The position numbers and the translations under genes are program-made. Below the pieces are notes generated by a model. That model saw only the letters and a list, made by a program, of their open reading frames with translations. It was not told the origin of the DNA and searched no databases. DNA of 64,000 bases from Glandiceps talaboti (lineage: Eukaryota > Hemichordata > Enteropneusta > Spengelidae): positions 33,957,832-34,021,831 of the forward strand of contig NC_135549.1 of assembly GCF_964340395.1 (NCBI RefSeq), in the 5' to 3' direction. Of this stretch, positions 25,927-37,982 are shown one piece after another; position 1 is the stretch's first letter; the number at the start of each line of letters is the position of its first letter.

Positions 25927-27390
25927 TTGTTGTATTCTAGATTCCAATCGGCCTATAGAAAACACCACAGTACAGAAAGTGCCTAACTAAGAGTCCAAAA
26001 TGTTATTTTACGTGCACTTGATGATCATAAAGAAGTCATTCTTTCATTACTGGATTTGACCGCAGCATTTGATACTATTGATCATAAGCTATTGTTGTAT
26101 CGGTTGGAACATAGGTTCGGCATTAAGGGCAAGGCACTCGCTTGGTTTGAATCATACTTGTGTGATAGAACTCAGACTGTGAGCATTGATGGTATGTTAT
26201 AAGAACCAAGTGACCTTGTTTGTGTTGTTCCACAGGGGAGTGGGCTCGGCCCAAGACTGTTCACACTCTATGCGGCACCGTTAGAGGACATAATCATCAA
26301 ACACGCGCTGGACTTAATATTATTCGCCGATGACACTCAATTGTATATGACATGTGAGCGTGCCATCGATTCATCATTCGTAGTTGAACGTTGTATTGAT
26401 GAAATTCGTCAATGGATGATTGAAAATCGATTGGTTTTGAATGATGCCAAAACAGAAGTGATCCACATTCGTTCAAAGTTCAAGAAAACTGTCGATCTGT
26501 CATCTATTAGAGTAGAAACCACTGATGTTAGCACGTCTAATTTCGTCCGCGATCTTGGTGCTTATTTGAATCATCGTGCAGATATGAGTACGCACGTTTT
26601 GAAAATATGTCAAGCTGCGTCATTTGCTCTTCACAGAATTGGCCGATTTAGAAATATTTTAGATCGCACAAACACTGAAAGACATCACGTCTCGATTACT
26701 GCAACAGCTTGCTGTTCGGTATCGAAGACAAACACCTCTTTAAACTCCAATTGCTCCAAAATTCTGCTGCATGTCTTGTCACACGCACAAAAATGCATGA
26801 GCACATCACGCCAGTAAGGCGGGACCTTCACTGGCTGCCTATCCACGCTAGAATTGAATTCAAAATTCTTTTCTTTGTCTATAAAATCGTACACAATCAA
26901 GCACCCGCCTATCTTTCTGATCTGATCACAGTTCGCATTCCAAAACGGTTGACACGCTCAGCGTCCGCACCCATTTTGGAGCCTGTGGACTGGGAACAGA
27001 AGCACTTTGGCTATCGCTCTTTCTCTAATGCAGCTCCCACTTTATGGAATGTTTTACCGATAGAAATTAGAGTGTCACCATCTGGCGATCTGTCGCTTCC
27101 TTTAAAACATCTCTTAAAACGCACCTTTTCCAAAAGCACTATGGATAAATCATAGAAATGTTGTCCATATCATTTTTATCATTTTACATTAGTTGAGCTG
27201 ATCTTACTTGTATCATTGTATTCGAGCTGGTCTTACTTTTACTTTTATCATTGTATTCGAGCTGGTCTTACTTTTATCATGATTGTATTTTTAAATCATT
27301 TGTTATATATTTTATTGTGAAGCGGTTTGTTATTGTTTTGATGGAAGTCGCTATAGGAAAATAAGTATTATTATTATTATTATTATTAAA
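25927..27390 (+). mobile_element. LINE fragment B, 5'-truncated CR1/L2-type
   Basis: This copy begins inside the RT (SAYRKHHSTES) and keeps [32 protein letters not shown] and the catalytic LILFADDTQLY (Asp-Asp at 26329-26334). It continues through WMIENRLVLNDAKTEVI and, after a frameshift near 26690, [29 protein letters not shown] and APTLWNVLP. Two in-frame TAA codons (about 25987 and 26197) and the frameshift kill it. It ends with a (TATTAT)n tail at 27366-27388. The sequence motifs put it in the CR1/L2/Rex group of non-LTR elements. Confidence 0.9.
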
Positions 27391-27640
27391 ATGGCCCTCC
27401 CTAAACCTTCTTTCTCTAAAACATGACCCTCCCCTAGCCTGTTAGAATCAATGGTAAGGACTATTGTTTACTTCCCACTACTGTCGGTGCCATTGGGATG
27501 ACATACATCACAAAATAATGCAATGTTAGACACTAAAATGAGTCAATATAAAATGTGACCCTTCCCCTAATCTCATCTTCCAAACGCGGCCCTGCCCGGA
27601 GAGCCGATTTGTAAAAAGTGCCCCCCCCCCATTCCCCCCT
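27389..27640 (+). repeat. Right half of a split dispersed repeat
   Basis: GGCCCTCCCTAAACCTTCTT and CTCTAAAACATGACCCTCCC continue the repeat where the left half breaks off; compare 43465-43505. Further degenerate GTGACCCTTCCCC-type motifs follow. A C-run lies at about 27619-27628. Confidence 0.7.
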
Positions 27641-28670
27641 GTCCTCTCGCCCTTGTAAATAATGAAGGCTCTTTAACGACTATGCCTCACATGTGTATGC
27701 TTACATGTCCGTTCTGTACAATATTTCACCCACAGACACACTCAGACACACACACACACAGACACACACTCTATTTTTGCAAGCAAACAAGGGAAATATA
27801 TATACCTGTTATAGCTGCACGAAATATATTAAACAGGTGTAACAAAAAATGACACGGTAAAATTCTTTTACAGACTGACTACAGTAATCTTACTTCGACG
27901 GCTATTTCTCTTTTGTGAGATATTATATGGTATACTAGTAAATCGTGGCGTCCAAAACATAAGACTAATCTTTGTTCATTTCTCTCTTGTCAAATCTCAT
28001 TATAAGTCATTACAACGTTGAATATACTTCATCAATACGAAAGACCTAGGGATTTCTAAAGATAAATTAAATTTCCATGACAACGGAAGAAAGTGAATAC
28101 AACGTTATTTGGACTTTGAGATTTAACAACTCCCACAACTGGCTAATACAGCACTATTCAAGTGTATTTTCATTGTTCCTAGTTCAAAAGGGTAGCTGTG
28201 TTTCATTTGGAGACGGAAGGTGAAATCAACACGTTCGGGATAATCAGATATCATACAGTTAGTTGTGTATCCTGTTTTTGATTTACTGCTGACCTCTACC
28301 TACATCTACTTCTCGTGCGTCCATCATATATTTCTATTCAAAGTTCCTGCATAGGTAATCACGATTAACCTTTTAAATTCTATGGGTAGATTTTCTGTTT
28401 ATCATTTTAGGCTAGGGAGTCAATTTTAATTAGACATTGTCGATGCCTCAAACTGTAAGGCATCGACAGTCTGTAAGAATCTCGAAGCAAACGTATGGGA
28501 AACAATGAAAACATAACTACTTAAACTAGACACATGAAAAAGAAAATATATGAAAAAATAAAATAAAAAATCTACAAGAATTCTATAAGTTATAGCATGA
28601 AGTAGAATAATTCTCGTGTGAAATGCAGGACATTCTTGTTAGTTCAAGTGCTGTCGATTTCTCATTTCTA
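27641..28670. other. Upstream region of the LRR gene
   Basis: Contains a short (CA)-rich tract near 27735-27770 and a perfect 10-bp-stem hairpin at 28438-28468. I cannot identify a promoter or transcription start. Confidence 0.4.
28438..28468. promoter_or_regulatory. Perfect hairpin upstream of LRR exon 1
   Basis: TGTCGATGCC and GGCATCGACA form a 10-bp perfect stem around an 11-nt loop, about 210 bp before the first ATG of the LRR exon. Function unknown; it may lie in the 5' UTR or promoter. Confidence 0.4.
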
Positions 28671-28675
28671 ATAAA

Positions 28676-28929
28676 ATGTGTTTACCTGTTTTATATATCA
28701 CAGACCGTAGTATTGCCATGTTCATAGGGATGTCTCGAAGTCTCGTGACCATCATTTTTACGTCAGCTGTATTATTCCGTGTGACAGAAACCAACGTTTT
28801 TTGTCCGGTTGGGTGTCATTGCTTTGAGAAGAATCTACAGCATGGAAGGAGTATCGAATGTCCGAACATTGATGGCGATATCAAAATGTTGGAGATACTG
28901 CACAATTTACCAAGTGATGCCATCAAACT
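28676..28929 (+). CDS. LRR protein, exon 1: signal peptide and LRRNT
   Basis: First coding exon of a secreted or membrane leucine-rich-repeat protein. The frame opens at 28676, but the Met at 28718 or 28730 gives the better start because it leads directly into the hydrophobic core LVTIIFTSAVLF of a signal peptide. After the likely cleavage site comes CPVGCHCF, then SIECP: the Cys pattern of an LRR N-terminal cap (LRRNT). The exon ends with LHNLPSDAIK and the first two bases of a Leu codon, at a consensus donor GTAAGT (28930-28935), giving a phase-2 junction. Joined to the exon at 60223, the reading continues with no break in the LRR pattern (Leu-Pro-x-x-Ala-x-x-Leu-x-Leu). It could belong to an LGR-type receptor or another extracellular LRR family. 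Confidence 0.8.
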
Positions 28930-28935
28930 GTAAGT

Positions 28936-29196
28936 TATTTTTAATGTGTTTTGGGGTCATCTATATACTCTTCTATACAAACTTACGTACCTTAGACAGC
29001 ATGTAAAGACAGTATATTTCTGACTTTAATACATTTTTGGGACTGGTATCATCAATGTAGCCCACCTATATTGTATAATCTTGCAGCATGTCATAGATAC
29101 ATTATAATCTTTTATACACACACTTTCGATATTCTTATGTTGGACGCTTTAACACTTGATCGACAACATTACTAGAAATACTACAACTACTACTAT

Positions 29197-29231
<35 letters not shown>

Positions 29232-31430
29232 GTATTTTAAATCTGATTGTTCAATGGATTTAACAGGAGACCTTTGGGTAAAAATTTACTATGTCTGAGC
29301 TGTTGTCGAGCAGCATGAGTACGCGACCTTCGTATCATTACTTAGACTTACTCCTTGTTATGTTAAGTTCCTGCGTATGTGTAATTATCATCGAATGGAT
29401 TAACACATTTGTCGACGATATTTTCGTTGCATGCAGCTATTTATGCATATATATCCGTATTTTCATTAGAATTTATTTTTTGTATGCATAAGTTCGTCCT
29501 TCTACGCTTAGCAGATGGAAGCCCAATATTCAATCACATTCAATCACACTCGCTTTCACATCTTCCAAACTTATAATTAATCAGTCATGCAAAGTAACTG
29601 TTGTTTTTATTGTCATAACTTATGGAAGTATTTGAGTGAAGAGTGTTTAGATGAAATAAATATGAAATGAAATGCAGTTGTAATTTGACAAATGAGGAAA
29701 TGTCGTTACGTTAAAGACGTTAAATACACTCATAAGATAACGAGGTTTTAGATTTACATGTTGCGCTTGTTCAAGCTTATGTTCATATTTTCACAATAGA
29801 TTTTCGTCTGCATATGTTCGTTCATATAGGCTTAGCTTAACTTCCAAACAGTACTCCTGCTGCACAGTGATGTTGCAAGCATCATTTATGTATTATGTAT
29901 TATGTATTTATGTATTAGCTTTATTTTAAAAAGTTCATTAGTATCAAGACAATAAGCACTTGGGAGATGATCTCAGAAGGGTGATCCCCCTCCCATCTGG
30001 GGGTCACAGGAAGCCTTGGTGGTTTCTTTTTTACTCTTTTGAAGGCAATTTGTAGGCTATCAAAAACGTTTTACAGCGTTACAAGACAACAACGTCATGT
30101 TGTAGAAACAAGTCTTTATAAAAAGAATTGGAATGTTAAAAAAAGGTTAAATGGCATCATTATACTAAAGGGTCACCACTGCTGATGGGTGACGTCATTG
30201 GTAGGGTGAGAGCTTGAGATGTTTTTTGTTTGCTTAGTATTTTCAGGCAACTTTAGGCTGACTAAAACCTATAAGGCAATGAAAAGTAAATCTTAAGAAA
30301 ACAGAGCCATCAATGATTAGCAACTAATATTTATACCTAGGTTTGAAATATTCTCTTCCCACCCCCCTTTTTTTACAATTAATAATATTATGACAGCAAA
30401 AGGTCAGCACTGAATGGATTTAATTAAGTGCCCCCCCCCCCCTCTCCTCTCCTCTCACCTGGGGATCCTGGATCACCCCTAGGAGCTCTGGAGAGTTCCT
30501 TTACTTTTTAAAGGCAAATGCTACCCATATGTTTTTCTTTTTACAAATTTAATACAAATGTTAACATTTAAAAGACATGTACATTTAGTAGTATGGCAGG
30601 TAATATATAGCTTGTATTTACGATATTTCTTTTAATAAGTAACTACGCAAATCTATTTGTCATAAATACAAATAATTGACCAATGTGGAGGTTTCATTCG
30701 AAATTCCAATTAGGTCGGTCTTTAAATGGTATAATTGTATTCATTTAATGATAATTAATGTCTATATATGGCTTGCTTGCTTGGAGCCTAATTTAAGAAA
30801 ATTATACAGATTAGGGATTTGTAATAATTTACTCATATACGTATGACCACATCCAGTGTGAATTTCTACTATTGAGTGGTAATGAAACACAATTTACTGT
30901 CTTTACACTACATTCTTTTGCGATGAACTGTTCCCGTAGGGATGCCAACTAAATATAGCAGATGTAACCAAAATGCCTTATGTAAGGATTTTTCTTCCTA
31001 TATTCTTTGTTATTATCAACATATACACCAAATTATATCAAATTTTAAACATGTCTTCTTAAGATATACAACAAATGCATTTTGTGATCCTCAATGTACC
31101 TGCAAGTCATATGCAATTTGGAATATGCTGCATATTAATTGCTCAAATGCCAAAAAACAATAAATTATGCAAATTATTCATTACAACGAAAACAAGAATA
31201 TATAGGTAAGCTTTATTTTACACGTGCGCTTTTTATTGTCAATATATATGAAAGTTGAAGATTAAATTTGTTAGATGATACCTAATTACCAAAGATACGT
31301 AGCTATGCAAATTAGTAATTAAAATCAAAAGCTACGTGAACGTACTTTTATGTAAACATGTGCATCGGTATCATACATAAATGCAGTAGTATTGAGATGT
31401 CGTATTCATAGACTGGCTGGGAGGAGACAG
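28936..31430. other. Intron sequence, minor repeats
   Basis: A (CTA)n run lies at about 29185-29230. Three diverged related blocks lie at about 29976-30100, 30170-30280 and 30400-30540, sharing an AAGGCAA...TAGGCT motif and a T-rich stretch, and look like an old tandem repeat of 210-230 bp. No exon is evident. Confidence 0.4.
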
Positions 31431-31431
31431 A

Positions 31432-31435
<4 letters not shown>

Positions 31436-31481
<46 letters not shown>
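31436..31481. repeat. (CA)n microsatellite
   Basis: About 23 CA units. The Cys-Val frames on the minus strand are artefacts. Confidence 0.95.
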
Positions 31482-31484
<3 letters not shown>

Positions 31485-31609
31485 GGATAGAAAGACAAAA
31501 ACATAACCTTCCCTTGCGCATGGGAAACATTGAAAGCATGCAAAATCATTTACTGACACTTTTTTGACACGAGTTTTAACAGTAATGAGCTTTGATTCCT
31601 TGTCGACCC

Positions 31610-32795
31610 TCGTACATGATATTGAATGTAATACAAAGTATTGTATCAAGCCTAGTACATGATATTGAATGTAATACAAAGTACTGTATCAAGCCTAGTA
31701 CATGATATTGAATGTAATACAAAGTACTGTATCAAGCCTCTTACATGATATTGAATGTAATACAAAGTACTGTATCAAGCCACTTACATGATATTGAATG
31801 TAATACAAAGTACTGTATCAAGCCTCTTACATGATATTGAATGTAATACAAAGTACTGTATCAAGTCTTGTACATGATATTGAATGTAATACAAAGTACT
31901 GTATCAAGCCTAGTACATGATATTGAATGTAATACAAAGTACTGTATCAAGCCACTTACGTGATATTGAATGTAATACAAAGTACTGTATCAAGCCTAGT
32001 ACATGATATTGAATGTAATACAAAGTACTGTATCAAGCCTAGTACATGATATTGAATGTAATACAAAGTACTGTATCAAGCCTAGTACATGATATTGAAT
32101 GTAATACAAAGTACTGTATCAAGCCTCTTACATGATATTGAATGTAATACAAAGTACTGTATCAAGCCACTTACATGATATTGAATGTAATACAAAGTAC
32201 TGTATCAAGCCTCTTACATGATATTGAATGTAATACAAAGTACTGTATCAAGCCTCTTACATGATATTGAATGTAATACAAAGTACTGTATCAAACCTCT
32301 TACATGATATTGAATGTAATACAAAGTACTGTATCAAGCCTCTTACATGATATTGAATGTAATACAAAGTACTGTATCAAGCCTCGTACATATTGAATGT
32401 AATACAAAGTACTGTATCAAGCCACTTACATGATATTGAATGTAATGCAAAGTACTGTATCAAGCCACTTACGTGATATTGAATGTAATACAAAGTACTG
32501 TATCAAGCCTCGTACATGGTATTGAATGTAATACAAAGTACTGTATCAAGCCTCGTACATGGTATTGAATGTAATACAAAGTACTGTATCAAGCCTCTTA
32601 CATGATATTGAATGTAATACAAAGTACTGTAGCAAGCCTCGTACATGGTATTGAATGTAATACAAAGTACTGTATTAACCCTCGTACATGATATTGAATG
32701 TAATACAAAGTACTGTATCAAGCCACTTACGTGATATTGAATGTAATACAAAGTACTGTATCAAGCCACTTACGTGATATTGAATGTAATACAAA
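31610..32795 (+). repeat. 43-bp minisatellite, left block (~27 units)
   Basis: Unit: ACATGATATTGAATGTAATA, then CAAAGTACTGTATCAAGCC, plus a variable end (TCTT, TAGT, ACTT, TCGT; less often the CTTGT type). Units are direct, head to tail, without spacers. Variation is concentrated in that end and in ACATGA versus ACGTGA or ACATGG. Apparent minus-strand Tyr-Tyr-Ile-Gln-Tyr frames are products of the repeat. Confidence 0.97.
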
Positions 32796-33529
32796 TTATA
32801 CGTCACCTGTCACCAATCTCGCATTCTGATTGGTCGAGAGCCCTGCAGATACACAGGCGTATTTTTCACCAACAGTCGTATTTTTGCTTGTTGTATCACG
32901 TGATCACTGCATGTCCCCTTGTAAACAAATCTAGCAGACAACTAGAGATCGAGCTATAACCAGCATTTCCAATGCCAAATTTGTTGTCAATCGAACAAAA
33001 TATCACCGTTGTATACATTGTAACAAGTCTTTGAACTGTACTTTTCATGTCACAGGGAAATAGTCAAAAATTCCACACACAACCGTGAAAGTCCAGTGAC
33101 GGCGAACGCACGGTCATCACGCGATCGTAAACATGAATTCCTAAATTTATGAAGGATATGAAAATTACCACCACTGAGGGTGTAATTTTTGCCTAACTGG
33201 AACAACAAAATATATCACGAACATTTATGTACATTTAATGGAATACAGTACGCAAAACAAAGACGCACTCATTTTTCAGCTGATGGTTATAAGTTTCAAT
33301 ATATCGCTGAGTGATATGCAAATAGTAAACATTACGTCATACTACTGAGCAAACGCGCACTCTGATTGGACGATAAAGTTAAGGCTGATATGTAAACAAC
33401 CGCATTGCAGTTATCAGAGAGGTGCATGATACTACGCTCAACAGTATAACGCGGAAGTGATTTTATTTTAACATGAAACAGCCTTTTTAGACATTCAAAA
33501 ATGAATTCATAGTCGCAGGTGACGTATAA
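32796..33529. mobile_element. Non-autonomous TIR element inside the minisatellite
   Basis: A 734-bp segment bounded by a perfect 14-bp terminal inverted repeat, TTATACGTCACCTG at 32796-32809 and its complement at 33516-33529. It is AT-rich, has no transposase frame, and includes two copies of TCTGATTGG near its two halves. It interrupts the 43-bp array exactly between ACAAA and GTACTG once the next 146 bp are included. Superfamily not assigned; target-site duplication not clear. Confidence 0.6.
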
Positions 33530-33675
33530 GTATGTTATTTGCCAAATACTGTTCCACATCTTGCTGCTCGAGGTAATTTTTCTGGTATAACGGCTCGCCT
33601 CCGGCTCTCCGTTATACCAGAAAAAATTACCTCTCGCAGCAAGATATGGAACGGTATTTGGCAAATAACATATAC
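33530..33675. repeat. Imperfect 63-bp-arm hairpin next to the TIR element
   Basis: Left arm 33531-33593 and right arm 33609-33672 are reverse complements at about 93 percent by eye, around a 15-nt loop rich in C and G. The outer ends are TATGTTATTTGCCAAATA and its complement. It may be a foldback MITE or part of the composite insert that begins at 32796. Confidence 0.75.
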
Positions 33676-34638
33676 GTACTGTATCAAGCCTCTTACATGA
33701 TATTGAATGTAATGCAAAGTACTGTATCAAGCCACTTACGTGATATTGAATGTAATACAAAGTACTGTGTCAAGCCTCTTACATGATATTGAATGTAATA
33801 CAAAGTACTTTATCAAGCCACGTACATGATATTGAATGTAATACAAAGTACTGTATCAAACCTCTTACATGATATTGAATGTAATACAAAGTACTTTATC
33901 AAGCCTCGTACATGGTATTGAATGTAATACAAAGTACTGTATCAAGTCTTGTACATGATATTGAATGTAATACAAAGTACTGTATCAAGCCTCTTACATG
34001 ATATTGAATGTAATACAAAGTACTGTATCAAGCCACTTACGTGATATTGAATGTAATACAAAGTACTGTATCAAGTCTTGTACATGATATTGAATGTAAT
34101 ACAAAGTACTGTATCAAGTCTTGTACATGATATTGAATGTAATACAAAGTACTGTATCAAGCCACTTACATGATATTGAATGTAATACAAAGTACTGTAT
34201 CAAGCCTCTTACATGATATTGCATGTAATACAAAGTACCGTATCAAGCCTCTTAATTACATGATATTGAATGTAATACAAAGTACTGTATCAAGCCTCGT
34301 ACATGATATTGAATGTAATACAAAGTACTGTATCAAGCCTCTTACATGATATTGAATGTAATACAAAGTACTGTATCAAGCCTCTTACATGATATTGAAT
34401 GTAATACAAAGTACTGTATCAAGCCACTTACGTGATATTGAATGTAATACAAAGTACTGTATCAAGTCTTGTACATGATATTGAATGTAATACAAAGTAC
34501 TGTATCAAGCCACTTACATGATATTGAATGTAATACAAAGTACTGTATCAAGCCTCTTACATGATATTGAATGTAATACAGAGTACCGTATCAAGCCACT
34601 TACATGATATTGAATGTAATGCAAAGTACTGTATCAAG
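33676..34638 (+). repeat. 43-bp minisatellite, right block (~22 units)
   Basis: Continuation of the left block in the same phase and orientation: the unit broken at 32795 resumes with GTACTGTATCAAGCC. One unit near 34250 has a 4-bp insertion. The block passes into a CATA microsatellite. Confidence 0.95.
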
Positions 34639-34654
34639 TACGTAATGTTTATAG

Positions 34655-34788
34655 GTACATACATACATACATACATACATACATACATACATACATACAT
34701 ACATACATACATAAATGGGTACATACATACGTACATACATACATACATACATACATACATACATACATACATACATACATACATACAT

Positions 34789-34819
<31 letters not shown>

Positions 34820-34960
34820 TGCGTACACACATACATACATACATACATACATACATACATACATACATACATACATGCGTACGTACGTACGTACGTACAT
34901 ACATACATACATACGTACGTACGTACGTACGTGTTTGCGTGCAGGCAGGCAGGCAAGCGG
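34655..34960. repeat. (CATA)n/(GACA)n/(GTAC)n compound microsatellite
   Basis: CATA tracts, a GACA tract (about 34792-34820), and ACGT-type tetranucleotides (about 34876-34932). The many Tyr-Ile-His and Met-Tyr-Val-Cys frames are artefacts. Confidence 0.95.
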
Positions 34961-34989
34961 ACATGCAGTAGACAGCCAGACAGACAGGC

Positions 34990-35840
34990 AACACAGTGCC
35001 CTTTATATCCAGCGATATAAGATTCAGATGTCATTATATTAGCTACCAGGTGCAGTTGACCAATATCAGCATTAGACACGCATGAAGTGTACCTTCTTAA
35101 CTAATTGAATTATGGTCTATTAATGATAACTAATAGCTTCGCTGGGTACATTTTGTGTAGTATGTAATAAAATGGACAACAGAGTCTGACGAAAAAGTAA
35201 CCACCGCCTTGTAAATCGTGACATCTTTATGTTTGTTAGTTATTGATAGAAGAAATTGATATCATGTGTCGTTGTCAAATTATAGGCTATGAAAATCAAA
35301 CACCAGTTCATTTAATTTCTACGATAAACATCCGCATTAAATGCCATTTAAATTTGAGAGTGTGTTTCTGGCTTACATAGTAAAAAAAACAGACCCCTGG
35401 CTCTAATAGAGAAGCTCAATGCAATTGATACTTAAGATCCACTTCAAACAAATATAGTGTCCATAAATGTGACAGACAGGTAACGATACTTGGCCATCAT
35501 TGCACTTGTAGCTTTTAATTACAGATTCACACATACTGATAACATTTCAAGCATTTTCATTAAAAACATCATTAGGAGGAAAAGGTGGTATTTTTCTGTG
35601 AGCAATAATCGTCACTTCCGGTTTGAGGGTGCTCACAATCGAGCGTCAGCCTCTACTAAGCGTGTTAGTCATAGCATAACAGATGCATACAAAGCTGGGA
35701 AAATTTCAGGCTAACCGTAATTGTGATGGAGGAACCGTTCATTATCACCCAACATAAACTATCGGTTATGATTTAATGTACAGTCGACAGAAGGATGTCT
35801 GACACATAAAATTTGTCAGAAATACACATTGCATGTAAGG
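34990..35840. other. Intron sequence, nothing recognised
   Basis: The frame at 35490-35714 shows no family and no splice-flanked LRR pattern. Confidence 0.45.
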
Positions 35841-35844
35841 GAAG

Positions 35845-36192
35845 CACAGGCATTTGTTTCCCGAGTTATGGCTCAGAATATTTCTATCAGAATACAATAA
35901 AATGACGATAATATCGTTAATATTGACGTATTAAACCAACACTATATGAAAGGGGTAAAATTACACATGTTTCTGTGATCGCGCAGTTTCACTAAATGCG
36001 AAGGAAGACGTGTCTTCCTTCGCATTTAGTGAAACTGCGCGATCACAGAAACATGTGTAATTTTACCCCTTTCATATAGTGTTGGTTTAATACGTCAATA
36101 TTAACGATATTATCGTCATTTTATTGTATTCTGATAGAAATATTCTGAGCCATAACTCGGGAAACAAATAACTCGGGAAACAAATGCCTGTG
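35845..36192. repeat. Large palindrome, 157-bp perfect arms
   Basis: The arms 35853-36009 and 36012-36168 are exact reverse complements around a 2-nt centre (36010-36011). Beyond that the right arm has a 16-bp direct duplication (TAACTCGGGAAACAAA), after which another 8 bp (CACAGGCA at 35845-35852 and its complement at 36185-36192) pair again. The minus-strand frame at 36087-36293 crosses it and is not convincing. It could be a very young foldback/MITE insertion or an assembly or library hairpin artefact. Confidence 0.95.
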
Positions 36193-36384
36193 ATTCGAGA
36201 TAACCCCATGGTATTCAGCATATCAGTCACTGTCATGTAATGTATGCCCGCTAACATAACAAGGTGCTGCAGGGAGTGTGGCTTAGTACCCATAATACAT
36301 TGCTGTAATTGTTGCCGATGCTGTGATCAGCAGTTAAAAGTTTGTTTTCAGAAGGAAAGGTAAAAATGGGCTTTGGCATATACT

Positions 36385-37080
36385 AGTATACCTCAGTTGT
36401 ATAGTATCCATTGAGGTTACCATGGTAACTATCATCATTTCCAAAGCATCCTCTCCAGTTCACAGATATGACTGGATTTGTAGTAATCAATCAAATTTCG
36501 ACAACAGTAATTAAAATATTTACATTAGTATCCCCATTTTTATTCAAATAAACATAATTTGAGGAACTTATTCCTAAAAAATGTCACACTTCTTGTATTG
36601 ACAAGTTGACCAAAATCCATGGAAGTACAAGTTCTCATAAATAGCTGGTAGCATATCTCCTTTGTGTGTTAGACAAAACTTATCACAGGTTCATGTATGT
36701 ATATATGATTCTGTATATCATGCGGTGAAATGATATTACTACATCAAAATCTTCAATAACCGCGATTAAACAGGTATGCAAATACTAAAATACACCAAAA
36801 CTACGTCACTAGAGGGCGCTGTACAAACCAACATTTGTAATAAAATTCCCTATATTTGTAACAAACTGACATTCGTAACAAATTCTATAAACGACAATTT
36901 CAATAAAAATGTTGCCAATATTTGTAACAAATTTCATTAAAATATGTGTAATAAACGTGTAATAAAAACAAATAAAATCACATTCTATACCTTTCAGTTG
37001 TGTAATTCCCGTGGAGATTACCATGGTAACCATCAGCATTTACAAAGCAACCTGTCGAGTCCACAGATACACTCGTGAAA
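36385..37080. repeat. Pair of ~85-bp direct repeats about 600 bp apart
   Basis: The block at about 36396-36470 (GAGGTTACCATGGTAACTAT, AAAGCATCCTCTCCAG, CACAGATATGACT) matches 36998-37075 (GAGATTACCATGGTAACCAT, AAAGCAACCTGTCGAG, CACAGATACACT). Both centre on the palindrome GTTACCATGGTAAC or a one-base variant of it. Confidence 0.65.
36806..36820 (+). promoter_or_regulatory. CTCF-like motif, second copy
   Basis: TCACTAGAGGGCGCT, identical to and in the same orientation as 17918-17932. Intronic position. Only the motif is seen; function is inferred. Confidence 0.35.
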
Positions 37081-37756
37081 GTTCGGCCTTACAGGACGCT
37101 GCACTTGCGCGTCGTGGTAGTTCTGTCATATTATCTATTCGTTATCGTTTAGTTCATATACTACTACATGAAAATGAAAAGGACAGACCTTCAATTTTCT
37201 TGTTTACCAGTAAACTGTATATATCACATAGAACATGAAATTGCCATGGACACAGTGTACTATTAAAATGAATTGACACAAATTGAGACAGTAACTGATT
37301 AAATTATTTACATCTGAAACCAAGCGAAATTACAAAATAAGAAGTGCGAATTAAAAACATATACCTTTAGGATTGCTTTACAACACTCCCCCCCCCCCCT
37401 CCACACACACACGCGCGCGCGCACTCATAATGAGACAGACTCTTTTTCAGCAACTTCCGGCAGTTTGAGCGATAGCGCCGGAATGTTGTTTCAGCATTTC
37501 TCTCTGTAAACTATATTTAATGGTTATTTTGGACCATAGGGTACCTGTATCTTATATACAGCCGTTCGCAAAATATCGTTCAGGTTTTATGGTCAAACAC
37601 GTTTGATAAAGGCTGCATTTAATCAAGTAACACCAACAAAAAGTGAGATAAGTACCCACTGTCCAATTCCATCATGGGTGGGCGCAGCCAGAGAGATAAG
37701 TATACATGCACATGTACATGTACTATAAAACAGTGAGCGCCAAATTCAAACCACTC

Positions 37757-37982
37757 ATTGCTCCTCTTCATTGTCCACCAATGAATCCTGCGTTCAACCT
37801 GTTAGTCTAGACATATTGACTTAACACTGTATATACGTCTCTATAACTTGAACAAGATGAATCAGCCCCTCTCATTGTCCAAAATGAATCTTGTGTTCAA
37901 CCTGATAGTCTAATGATGGACTGATTGACTAAATGCATTACTGTGCGTATAAACGTCTGTACAACTTGATCAAGATGAATTA
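37757..37982 (+). repeat. Two-copy tandem duplication of ~105-118 bp
   Basis: AATGAATCCTGCGTTCAACC (37780) and AATGAATCTTGTGTTCAACC (37883), with matching flanks CATTGTCC upstream and AACTTGAACAAGATGAAT / AACTTGATCAAGATGAAT downstream, show an old local duplication. Confidence 0.75.

Noticed and set aside
31610-34638. CRISPR-like array with short spacers
   Set aside because: The unit is 43 bp head to tail; the only variable stretch is a few bases, not a spacer. Minus-strand frames are repeat translations.
34557-35079. Several 87-159-codon frames on both strands
   Set aside because: They translate CATA, GACA and GTAC tetranucleotide repeats.
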